Assembly: GCA_035656335.1 (NCBI GenBank)
Contig: DASRSS010000342.1
Location: 1-6,197, forward strand
DNA: 6,197 nucleotides
Direction: 5' to 3'
Source: DASRSS01 sp035656335
GTDB lineage: Bacteria > Actinomycetota > Actinomycetes > Mycobacteriales > Jatrophihabitantaceae
How positions within the stretch are numbered: position 1 is the stretch's first letter; every line of letters begins with the position of its first letter. Both the position numbers and the translations under genes were made by a program. Shown here one piece after another: positions 1-5,834 of this stretch. Under the pieces are notes generated by a model that was given only the letters and a program-made list of their open reading frames with translations, was not told where the DNA came from and made no database searches.

Positions 1-1189
1 GGCGTGCGGCAGCTCGGGCAATAACAGCGGCGGAAACGGATCGACCACGCTCAAGTTGGTGGCCGCCGACTACGGCACCGGGCCGGCGAACTCGAGCAAG
101 AAGTACTGGCAGGGCATCGTCGACGACTTCCACAAGGCGAACCCGGACATCAGCGTCAAGGTGACCGCCATCAACTGGAACGACTTCGACACCCAGGTCC
201 AGACGATGGTCCAGAACAAGCAGTACCCGGACATCACCGAGGGCGACTACTTCCCGAACTACGCGCAGGAAGGCCTGCTCTACAAGGCCAGCGACGTGTT
301 CTCGAACCCGAGCAACCTGCTGTCGGAGTTCACCAAGCTGGACAGCTACAACGGCACCCAGTACGGCATGCCGTTCACCACGAGCTCGCGCACGCTGTTC
401 TACAACAAGAAGCTGTTCCAGCAGGCGGGCATCTCGTCGCCGCCGCAGTCGTGGACAGACATCCAGAACGACGCCGCCAAGGTGAAGGCGCTGGGCAAGA
501 TCGGCTTCGACCTGCCGCTCGGCTCGGAGGAGGGCCAGGCGGAGGCGCTGCTGTGGTTCCTCGGCAACGGCGGCGGGTTCCAGGACTCGAACGGCAAGTG
601 GGTCATCAACAGCTCGCAGAACGTCCAGACGCTGCAGTTCCTCAAGCAGCTCGTGGCGGCCGGTGACACCGAGCCGAACCCGGGCACGAAGAACCGCACG
701 GCGGACAGCTGGACGGACTTCGCCAACGGCAAGGCCGCGATGACCAACGGCTCGCCCGCGCTCATCCCGATGATCCAGAAGGCCGGCGTGCTGCAGGCCT
801 CCGACTGGGCGTCGGTGCCGATCGCCGGCAAGAACGGCCCGCTGTCCACGACCCTCGCGGTCTGCGACAACGTCGCCGCGTTCAACAAGAACGGCCACCA
901 GGCACAGATCAAGAAGTTCCTGGACTTCGCCTACCAGGACAAGTACCAGCTGCAGTTCGACAAGGAGTACGACCTGCTCCCCGCGACGAACTCCGGCGTG
1001 CAGGCGCTCTCGTCCGACCCGGTGTTCGCGCCGTTCCTGAAGGCGCTTCCGTCCGGCGTCCAGTACCCGAACGACCCGGTGTGGGCGAACGTCAAGGCGC
1101 AGATCCAGCACACGATCGGCACCGCCATCACCGGTGACCCGCAGAAGGTGCTCGACGCGATCCAGCAGACCGCCGAGAAGGGCGCCTGA
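1..1189 (+). CDS. ABC sugar transporter solute-binding lipoprotein (5' partial)
   Basis: This is an extracellular family 1 (MalE-like) sugar-binding protein that would capture a sugar outside the cell for the two downstream permeases. The reading frame is open from base 2 and stops at 1187-1189. It begins Ala-Cys-Gly-Ser-Ser, which fits the end of a lipobox with the lipidated Cys encoded at 5-7, followed by a Gly/Ser/Asn-rich tether. The mature part is therefore about 394 residues, normal for the family, and only the signal peptide is missing upstream. Typical internal features are the YGMPFTTSSRTLFYNKKLF segment (363-422), a Gly-rich GNGGGF stretch near 565-582, and a DFANGKAAM segment near 717-743, all characteristic of SBP_bac_1 proteins. 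The TTG at 56 is not the start, because the frame continues upstream through the Cys and linker. The ligand cannot be read from sequence; the downstream enzymes suggest an amino sugar or a glycan carrying one. Confidence 0.93.
   Translation, partial: ACGSSGNNSGGNGSTTLKLVAADYGTGPANSSKKYWQGIVDDFHKANPDISVKVTAINWNDFDTQVQTMVQNKQYPDITEGDYFPNYAQEGLLYKASDVFSNPSNLLSEFTKLDSYNGTQYGMPFTTSSRTLFYNKKLFQQAGISSPPQSWTDIQNDAAKVKALGKIGFDLPLGSEEGQAEALLWFLGNGGGFQDSNGKWVINSSQNVQTLQFLKQLVAAGDTEPNPGTKNRTADSWTDFANGKAAMTNGSPALIPMIQKAGVLQASDWASVPIAGKNGPLSTTLAVCDNVAAFNKNGHQAQIKKFLDFAYQDKYQLQFDKEYDLLPATNSGVQALSSDPVFAPFLKALPSGVQYPNDPVWANVKAQIQHTIGTAITGDPQKVLDAIQQTAEKGA
2..7 (+). other. Lipoprotein signal cleavage site (end of lipobox, Ala-Cys)
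   Basis: Codons GCG TGC encode Ala-Cys in frame with the solute-binding protein. They are followed directly by GSSGNNSGGNGS, the flexible tether usual after the +1 Cys of Gram-positive binding lipoproteins. Only the last two lipobox positions are visible, so the -3 Leu/Val cannot be checked. Confidence 0.7.
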
Positions 1190-1200
1190 GTCTGTAACGT

Positions 1201-1247
1201 CCGGTTGGGGACCGGCGGTTCGACAACTGCCGCCGGTTTTCAACCGG
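1201..1247 (+). promoter_or_regulatory. Intercistronic RNA stem-loop after the binding-protein gene
   Basis: An 18-base left arm (1201-1218, CCGGTTGGGGACCGGCGG) pairs along its whole length with the right arm (1230-1247, CCGCCGGTTTTCAACCGG) around an 11-base loop. In + strand RNA this gives 12 G-C, 3 A-U and 3 G-U pairs with no mismatch or bulge. It starts 11 bases after the binding-protein stop and ends 15 bases before the permease Shine-Dalgarno sequence. No U-tract follows (the next bases are TCCTCG), so it is not a classical intrinsic terminator. The likely role, inferred from other binding-protein-dependent operons such as malEFG, is protection of the upstream mRNA 3' end and/or partial attenuation, so that binding protein outnumbers permease. 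Partial termination remains possible because actinobacterial terminators often lack U-tracts. Confidence 0.8.
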
Positions 1248-1262
1248 TCCTCGTGATCGCTC

Positions 1263-1268
1263 GGAAGG
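1263..1268 (+). promoter_or_regulatory. Shine-Dalgarno site for the first permease
   Basis: GGAAGG lies 6 bases upstream of the GTG at 1275. It fixes that GTG as the start and shows that the permease has its own ribosome entry site downstream of the stem-loop, rather than depending on coupling to the binding-protein gene. Confidence 0.7.
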
Positions 1269-1274
1269 CAGCTC

Positions 1275-2186
1275 GTGGCTAACCAACCCACCCGGACCAG
1301 CCGCACGGTCCGCGCGCTCGCGCCGTTGCTGTGGATCGGTCCCGCGGTCGCGCTCATCGCCGTGGTCGTCCTGTGGCCGGTCGTGGTGATGATCCAGACC
1401 TCGTTCAAGCACATCAGCCCGGACGGCTTCGACCTCGGCTCCGCCGGGACCAAGAATTACCGCGACCTGTTCAACGAGTCCGCGCTCGGCGGCGTCTTGA
1501 TCCGCACGGTGATCTGGGTCGTCGTGGTGGTCGCGGTGACGATGGCGCTGTCGCTCGGCCTCGCGCAACTGTTCAATCAGCGCTTCCCCGGACGGCGCGT
1601 GGCGCGCTGGGCGCTGATCGCCCCGTGGGCGGCGTCGGTGATGATGACCGCGCTCATCTTCCGGTGGGCGCTGAACGCGGGCAGCGGCGTGATCAACGTC
1701 TTCCTGCACGACATCGGCGTGCTGAACCACCTCGGCTCGAACCAGGCCGACTGGCTCGGACGTCCCACCTCGGCGTTCGTGTGGATGATGGTCGTGGCGA
1801 TCTTCGTGTCGCTGCCGTTCACCACGTACGCGCTGCTCGCGGGCCTGCAGACGATCCCGCACGAGGTGTACGAGGCCGCGCGGGTCGATGGCTCGAGCCA
1901 CTGGCGGACGTACCTGTCGATTACGCTGCCGCTGCTGCGTCCCGCGCTCATCGTCGCGACGCTGATCAACGTGATCAACGTGTTCAACTCGTTCCCGATC
2001 ATCTGGGAGATGACCCGCGGTGGCCCGGGCTACGAGACCAGTACGACCACGCCGTTCATGTATCTGCTCAAGCAGTCCTACATCGGCGAGTCGGCGGCCA
2101 TCTCCGTGATCAACTTCGGCATCGTCATCGTCATCGTGCTGCTGTTCCTGCGGATGACCAAGTGGCGCGAGCAGGTGAGCAACTGA
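1275..2186 (+). CDS. ABC sugar transporter permease, MalF type
   Basis: This is an integral membrane subunit of a carbohydrate importer (CUT1-type binding-protein-dependent permease), 303 residues long. About six hydrophobic segments are visible, near residues 15-40, 72-98, 108-130, 166-190, 224-246 and 275-294. The EAA loop that docks on the ATPase is clear at residues 200-219 (EAARVDG, then ITLPLL). The TRGGPGYETSTTT segment at 247-259 is typical of MalF/UgpA-like sugar permeases. The start is GTG at 1275, with GGAAGG 6 bases upstream. The stop overlaps the next permease's ATG by one base (TGATG), so the two subunits are probably translationally coupled and made in equal amounts. The family and role are secure; the substrate is not readable from the sequence. 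Confidence 0.95.
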   Translation: MANQPTRTSRTVRALAPLLWIGPAVALIAVVVLWPVVVMIQTSFKHISPDGFDLGSAGTKNYRDLFNESALGGVLIRTVIWVVVVVAVTMALSLGLAQLFNQRFPGRRVARWALIAPWAASVMMTALIFRWALNAGSGVINVFLHDIGVLNHLGSNQADWLGRPTSAFVWMMVVAIFVSLPFTTYALLAGLQTIPHEVYEAARVDGSSHWRTYLSITLPLLRPALIVATLINVINVFNSFPIIWEMTRGGPGYETSTTTPFMYLLKQSYIGESAAISVINFGIVIVIVLLFLRMTKWREQVSN

Positions 2187-3079
2187 TGAGCGCGATCACG
2201 TCGGACACGTTCGCGCCGCCGGCGGCCCCGCCGAAGCGGGCGCCGAAGCCGCGCCGCGGCGGATTCAACGTGCGCAAGCTGACGGTCGCGCTGGCCGCGT
2301 ACCTCATCGCGATGATCTTCATCCTGCCGTACGCGGAGATGGTGATCACCGCGCTGCGTCCGAAGAACGAGCTGCTGAGCCCCGGCTACCTGCCCAAGCA
2401 CTGGGACTTCTCGAACTTCACCTCGATCTGGAAGAGCGGCTTCGGCGGCAGCCTCGGCGCGAGCCTGAAGGTCGCCGGCGGCGCGACGCTGCTGGTGCTG
2501 CTCGTCGCGCTGCCGGCCGCGTACTACACGGCCCGGCGCCGGTTCCGCGGCCGGTCGCTGTTCCTGCTGCTCGTGCTCGCCACGCAGATGTTCCAGCCGG
2601 CCGCGATGCTGGTCGGTATCCAGCGCGAGTTCATCAACTTCGATCTGCCCAGCCCGATCCTCTCGCTGATCCTGGTCAACGCCGGGTTCAACCTGGCGTT
2701 CGCGGTGTGGATCCTCAACGCCTACTTCTCCTCCATCCCGGCGGAGTTGGAAGAGGCGGCGATGGTCGACGGCACTGGCCGGCTGGGGGCGCTCACCCGC
2801 ATCACGCTGCCGCTCGCGCTGCCCGGCATCGTCACCGCGCTGATCTTCACGTTCATCGGTGCGTGGAACGAGTTCCTCGTCGCGCTGACGCTCACGCTCG
2901 GGCAGCCGGCGTCGAAGCAGACGCTCACGGTGCAGATCAACTCCTACATCGGGCAGTACTCGATCGACTGGGGCCACCTGTTCGCCGGCTCGGTGATCGC
3001 GACACTTCCGGTCATCGCGCTGTTCGCCGTCATCGAGGGCAAGGTCGTCAGCGGCCTGACCGCCGGTTCGATCAAGTAA
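2186..3079 (+). CDS. ABC sugar transporter permease, MalG type
   Basis: This is the second membrane subunit of the importer, 297 residues, pairing with the preceding permease. It opens with a Pro/Ala/Lys/Arg-rich cytoplasmic tail (residues 10-31), then hydrophobic segments near 32-55, 95-115, 124-145, 158-178, 212-232 and 265-284. The EAA loop is at residues 190-209 (EAAMVDG, ending ITLPL). The GAWNEFLVAL segment at 226-235 and the C-terminal VVSGLTAGSIK are hallmarks of MalG-like proteins. The ATG at 2186 is the chosen start: it overlaps the upstream stop by one base and has AGGTGA 7 bases before it. The same frame stays open far upstream inside the first permease gene, but that part is out-of-frame shadow sequence with no membrane character. 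No ATPase gene follows, as is common in actinobacteria that share one MsiK-type ATPase among several sugar importers. Confidence 0.95.
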   Translation: MSAITSDTFAPPAAPPKRAPKPRRGGFNVRKLTVALAAYLIAMIFILPYAEMVITALRPKNELLSPGYLPKHWDFSNFTSIWKSGFGGSLGASLKVAGGATLLVLLVALPAAYYTARRRFRGRSLFLLLVLATQMFQPAAMLVGIQREFINFDLPSPILSLILVNAGFNLAFAVWILNAYFSSIPAELEEAAMVDGTGRLGALTRITLPLALPGIVTALIFTFIGAWNEFLVALTLTLGQPASKQTLTVQINSYIGQYSIDWGHLFAGSVIATLPVIALFAVIEGKVVSGLTAGSIK

Positions 3080-3093
3080 GGACGCAACGCCGA

Positions 3094-3981
3094 ATGTCTT
3101 TCGTCGCCGACGAGATCTCCAGCCAGCCCGACTGCTGGCGCCGGGCCGCGGAGCTGGCGGCAGCGCCCGAGACGGTCGCCGCGCTGCCCGAGCACGGCGC
3201 GCGGATCGCGGTGGTCGGCTGCGGCACGTCGCTGTACATGGCGCAGTCGTTCGCCGCGCTGCGCGAGGCCGCCGGGCTGGGGGAGACGGATGCCTTTGCC
3301 GCGTCGGAGTTTCCGGCCGGCCGGGAGTACGACCACGTCGTCGCGCTGACCCGTTCGGGCACCACGACCGAGGTGGTACGGCTGCTCGCGGCGCTGCCGT
3401 CCGGACGGCGCTCCACGGTGATCACGACCGGGACGGAGCTGCCCGCGGCCCGCGAGGCGGGTGCGGTGATCGTCCTCGACTTCGCCGACGAGCAGTCGGT
3501 CGTGCAGACCCGCTTCGCGACCACCGCGCTCGCGCTCTGGCGTGTGTCCTTGAGTGAGGACCTCTCCGCCGTCATCGCGGACGCGGAGCGCGAAGCCGCG
3601 GCTGCAGCACCCGACGAGCTGGCGAGCCGCCAGCAGTTCACGTTCCTCGGCACCGGCTGGACGGTCGGCCTGGCGAACGAAGCCGCGCTCAAGTGCCGCG
3701 AGGCCGCGCAGATGTGGACCGAGGCCTATCCCGCGATGGAGTTCCGGCACGGCCCGGTCAGCGTGATCGGTGACGCGTCCGTCGTCTGGTTCTTCGGCGC
3801 ACCACCGGCCGGCCTGGTCGACGAGCTGTCCGCTACCGGCGGCGCGATCGTCGACGAACCTGGCGTCGATCCCATGGCGCTGCTCGTGCGCGCGCAGCGG
3901 CTCGCGGTCGCGCTGGCCGCCCGCAAGGGACTCGACCCGGACGCGCCGCGCAACCTGACGCGCTCGATCGTCCTGTCGTGA
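3094..3981 (+). CDS. SIS-domain sugar isomerase/deaminase (GlmS C-domain / AgaS-like)
   Basis: This is a cytoplasmic double-SIS protein of 295 residues, likely converting an amino sugar 6-phosphate to a ketose 6-phosphate plus ammonia (galactosamine-6-P to tagatose-6-P, or glucosamine-6-P to fructose-6-P). SIS domain 1 has GCGTS (42-46) and TRSGTTTE (86-93) for phosphosugar binding, then QTRFATTAL (138-146). SIS domain 2 has GTGW (186-189), EAALKCRE (196-203) and FRHGP (217-221). By alignment to E. coli GlmS these supply the equivalents of Glu481, Lys485, Glu488 and His504. The C-terminal PRNLTRS (285-291) matches the GlmS tail PRNLAKS, but Arg290 replaces catalytic Lys603. It has no glutaminase domain and is shorter than E. 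coli AgaS (about 384 residues). The start is ATG 3094, 14 bases after the permease stop, with AAGGA 11 bases upstream. Neighbouring sugar kinases and an aldolase support a catabolic role. A deglycase role (FrlB-like) is a less likely alternative. Confidence 0.85.
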   Translation: MSFVADEISSQPDCWRRAAELAAAPETVAALPEHGARIAVVGCGTSLYMAQSFAALREAAGLGETDAFAASEFPAGREYDHVVALTRSGTTTEVVRLLAALPSGRRSTVITTGTELPAAREAGAVIVLDFADEQSVVQTRFATTALALWRVSLSEDLSAVIADAEREAAAAAPDELASRQQFTFLGTGWTVGLANEAALKCREAAQMWTEAYPAMEFRHGPVSVIGDASVVWFFGAPPAGLVDELSATGGAIVDEPGVDPMALLVRAQRLAVALAARKGLDPDAPRNLTRSIVLS

Positions 3982-4913
3982 ATGGTGTGGTCGTCGCCGT
4001 GGACGTTGGCGGCACCAGCATCAAGGCGGCGCTGATCGACGCAGACGGGGTGTCCCGGCGCGGGAGCGTCCTGCCGACCCCGGTCGCCGATGGCGCGGAC
4101 GCGGTGGTGAGCGCGATCCGGTCGACGGTGCGCGACCTCGCCCGCGCGGACGGTCCCGTCGCGGGCGTCGGGGTGGTCGTCCCCGGCGACGTCGACGCCG
4201 AGGCCGGAGTCGCGCGCTTCTCCGCGAACCTCGGCTGGCGGGACGTGCCGTTGCGCGCGCTGCTGCGCGACGATCTCGGCCTGCCCGCCGTGCTCGATCA
4301 CGACGTGCGCGCGGCCGGGCTCGCCGAGCGCACGATCGGCCTGGCGCGCGCCCGCGACGACTGCCTGGTCGCGGTGATCGGCACCGGGATCGCCGGCGTG
4401 ATCACGTCCGCCGGCAGGCACGTCCCCGGCGCGCGTTCACTGGCCGGCGAGCTCGGCCACGTGGCCGTCTGGCCGGACGGTGACGCGTGCCCGTGCGGCC
4501 AGCGCGGCTGCCTGGAGCGGTACGCGTCCGCCGCCGCGATCGCGCGCCGGTACGCCGAGCGGGGCGGCGAACGGCTGGACGCGGCCGGCGTCGTCGCGCG
4601 GATCGGGCACGACCCCGTCGCGGCCGCGGTGTGGTCCGAGGCGCTGGAGGCGCTCGGGATCGCACTCGCCGCGTGCACGATGCTGCTCGACCCGGAGCTG
4701 ATCGTCCTCGGCGGCGGACTCGCGGCGGCGGGCGACGCACTCCTCGGGCCGGTGCGCGCGGCGCTCGCGTCCCGCGTGATCTGGCGCGCCGTGCCGGCGG
4801 TGGAGCTGTCCACGCTCGGGTCGCGCGCCGGGTTACTGGGCTCGGCGATCCTGGCGTGGCAGGCTGCTGGCGTGACCGACTTCGACGGGTGGACGCGCGA
4901 GGGCGCGCGGTGA
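3978..4913 (+). CDS. ROK-family sugar kinase (probable amino sugar kinase)
   Basis: This is a cytoplasmic ATP-dependent hexose kinase of 311 residues, predicted to 6-phosphorylate the imported sugar. Visible motifs are the phosphate-binding DVGGTSIK (9-16), the catalytic aspartate in LDHD (Asp109), the GTG turn (135-137), the sugar-binding ExGH motif (Glu158 to His161), and the CPCGQRGC zinc site (Cys171, Cys173, Cys178, with His161 as probable fourth ligand). A GGG loop follows at 245-247. There is no N-terminal helix-turn-helix, so it is a kinase and not a ROK repressor. The start is GTG 3978, which overlaps the upstream TGA as GTGA; no clear Shine-Dalgarno is visible, so reinitiation after the SIS gene is likely. 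Leu286 is encoded by TTA (4833-4835), the only in-frame TTA seen in the window. Because ABC import delivers unphosphorylated sugar, this kinase would replace PTS phosphorylation. N-acetylgalactosamine, N-acetylglucosamine, galactosamine or glucosamine are candidate substrates. Confidence 0.9.
   Translation: MNGVVVAVDVGGTSIKAALIDADGVSRRGSVLPTPVADGADAVVSAIRSTVRDLARADGPVAGVGVVVPGDVDAEAGVARFSANLGWRDVPLRALLRDDLGLPAVLDHDVRAAGLAERTIGLARARDDCLVAVIGTGIAGVITSAGRHVPGARSLAGELGHVAVWPDGDACPCGQRGCLERYASAAAIARRYAERGGERLDAAGVVARIGHDPVAAAVWSEALEALGIALAACTMLLDPELIVLGGGLAAAGDALLGPVRAALASRVIWRAVPAVELSTLGSRAGLLGSAILAWQAAGVTDFDGWTREGAR
4833..4835 (+). other. In-frame TTA leucine codon
   Basis: TTA encodes Leu286 of the ROK kinase, where neighbouring leucines use CTG or CTC. 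In Streptomyces, TTA is read only by the bldA tRNA, which links translation to development. Whether that applies here depends on the host, which is unknown. Confidence 0.85.
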
Positions 4914-5833
4914 TCGTCGCGGTCTGTGCGAACGCGGCGATCGACGTCACCTACACCGTGCCCGTCCTGTTGCCGGGCGAGGCGCATCGCGTCGCCGAGG
5001 TCCGCGAGCGCGCGGGCGGCAAGGGCATCAACGTGGCACGCGTGCTGCACCAGCTGGGGCAGGACGTGACCGTCTGCGGCTTCGCCGGTGGTGCGGCCGG
5101 CGCCGCGATCATCGACGACCTGCAGGTGTCCGGGATCGCGCAGGCGCTGACGCCGATCGCCGGCGAGTCGCGCCGTGCCGTGGCCGTGGTGGCGCAGGAC
5201 CAGGCCACCGTCTTCAACGAGCAGGGACCGCGCATCTCCAACGAGGAGTGGCAGCAGCTGGTCGCGGATGTGGGCGCGGCCAGCCTCGGCGCCGAGGTCG
5301 TCGTGCTGTCCGGGAGCGTCCCGCCGGGCGCGCCGGCGACCGGCTACGCGCAGCTGGCCGACCTGGCGCGGCGGCAGGGCGCCACCGTGATCGTGGACGC
5401 CGACGGCGACGCGCTCGGGCATGCGCTCGCCGCCGCGCCGGAGATCGTCAAGCCGAACGCGAGCGAGGCGGCCGCGCTGCTCGGCCGTTCCGTGCAGACC
5501 CGCGAGGATGCGCGCGACGCCGGGCACGCGCTGCTGCGCCGCGGTGCGCACGCGGCCGTGGTGTCGCGCGGGCCGTCCGGGCTGGTGGCCGTGCGTGAGG
5601 GCGAGGCGATCGAGGCGCGGCTGCCGCGGCGGGTGGACGGCAACCCGACCGGAGCGGGCGACGCGTTGGCCGCCGCGCTGGCCCGGGGGCTGAGCTCGGG
5701 CGCGACGTGGCGCGAGATGCTGTGCGACGCGGCGGCGATCTCCGCGGCCGCGGTCGCCGAACCGGTCGCCGGCGGGTTCGTCCAGGCCGTCGCCGACGAG
5801 CTGCGTCCGGCGATCGAACTGGAGGAGTTCTGA
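4910..5833 (+). CDS. PfkB-family kinase (1-phosphofructokinase / tagatose-6-phosphate kinase type)
   Basis: This is a cytoplasmic ribokinase-superfamily kinase of 307 residues in the LacC/FruK branch. It probably phosphorylates the ketose 6-phosphate made by the SIS enzyme to a ketose 1,6-bisphosphate for the adjacent aldolase. Motifs are N8-AAID12 and the GGKGIN loop (36-41) for substrate binding, FNEQGP (102-107) typical of LacC/FruK proteins, LSGSVPPG (133-140), KPNASE (181-186), and NPTGAGDA (245-252) with catalytic base Asp251. The start is GTG 4910, overlapping the ROK stop as GTGA, with GAGGG 6 bases upstream (4899-4903). The frame is open further upstream, but that part is Arg/Gly-rich shadow sequence inside the ROK gene. 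Tagatose-6-phosphate is the favoured substrate because of the SIS and aldolase neighbours. Fructose-6-phosphate or fructose-1-phosphate cannot be excluded from motifs alone. Confidence 0.92.
   Translation: MIVAVCANAAIDVTYTVPVLLPGEAHRVAEVRERAGGKGINVARVLHQLGQDVTVCGFAGGAAGAAIIDDLQVSGIAQALTPIAGESRRAVAVVAQDQATVFNEQGPRISNEEWQQLVADVGAASLGAEVVVLSGSVPPGAPATGYAQLADLARRQGATVIVDADGDALGHALAAAPEIVKPNASEAAALLGRSVQTREDARDAGHALLRRGAHAAVVSRGPSGLVAVREGEAIEARLPRRVDGNPTGAGDALAAALARGLSSGATWREMLCDAAAISAAAVAEPVAGGFVQAVADELRPAIELEEF
5821..5827 (+). promoter_or_regulatory. Shine-Dalgarno site for the aldolase
   Basis: GGAGGAG lies inside the last codons of the PfkB-type kinase gene, 7 bases before the GTG at 5835. 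It is the strongest ribosome-binding sequence noticed in the window and decides the aldolase start, which sits one base after the kinase stop codon. Confidence 0.75.
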
Positions 5834-5834
5834 C

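Noticed and set aside
56..58. TTG as start of the binding-protein gene
   Set aside because: The frame is open to the window edge and encodes a lipobox-like Ala-Cys plus Ser/Gly/Asn linker upstream, so the true start lies before the window.
1201..1247. Classical intrinsic terminator
   Set aside because: The stem is strong but no U-tract follows, and the permease genes just downstream clearly belong to the same transport unit. Partial termination is still possible.
2119..2138. Short tandem repeat of GTCATC in the first permease gene
   Set aside because: It encodes Ile-Val alternation in a membrane helix and is explained by codon bias.
1331..2185. Upstream extension of the second permease frame, giving a 582-residue protein
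   Set aside because: This part is Arg/Asp/His-rich out-of-frame reading of the first permease gene. The real start at 2186 overlaps the upstream stop and has a Shine-Dalgarno sequence.
2078..2977. 299-codon minus-strand frame, and similar ones at 1128-1901, 2944-3750 and 3726-4421
   Set aside because: All are antisense to well-supported genes, have low-complexity Arg/Asp/His/Gly composition, and show no family motifs.
2707..3093. Upstream extension of the SIS frame
   Set aside because: It is shadow reading of the MalG-type permease. The ATG at 3094 follows an AAGGA sequence and begins the conserved N terminus of the SIS protein.
4487..4909. Upstream extension of the PfkB-type kinase frame
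   Set aside because: It is Arg-rich shadow sequence inside the ROK gene. The kinase fold begins right at GTG 4910 (IVAVCANAAID).
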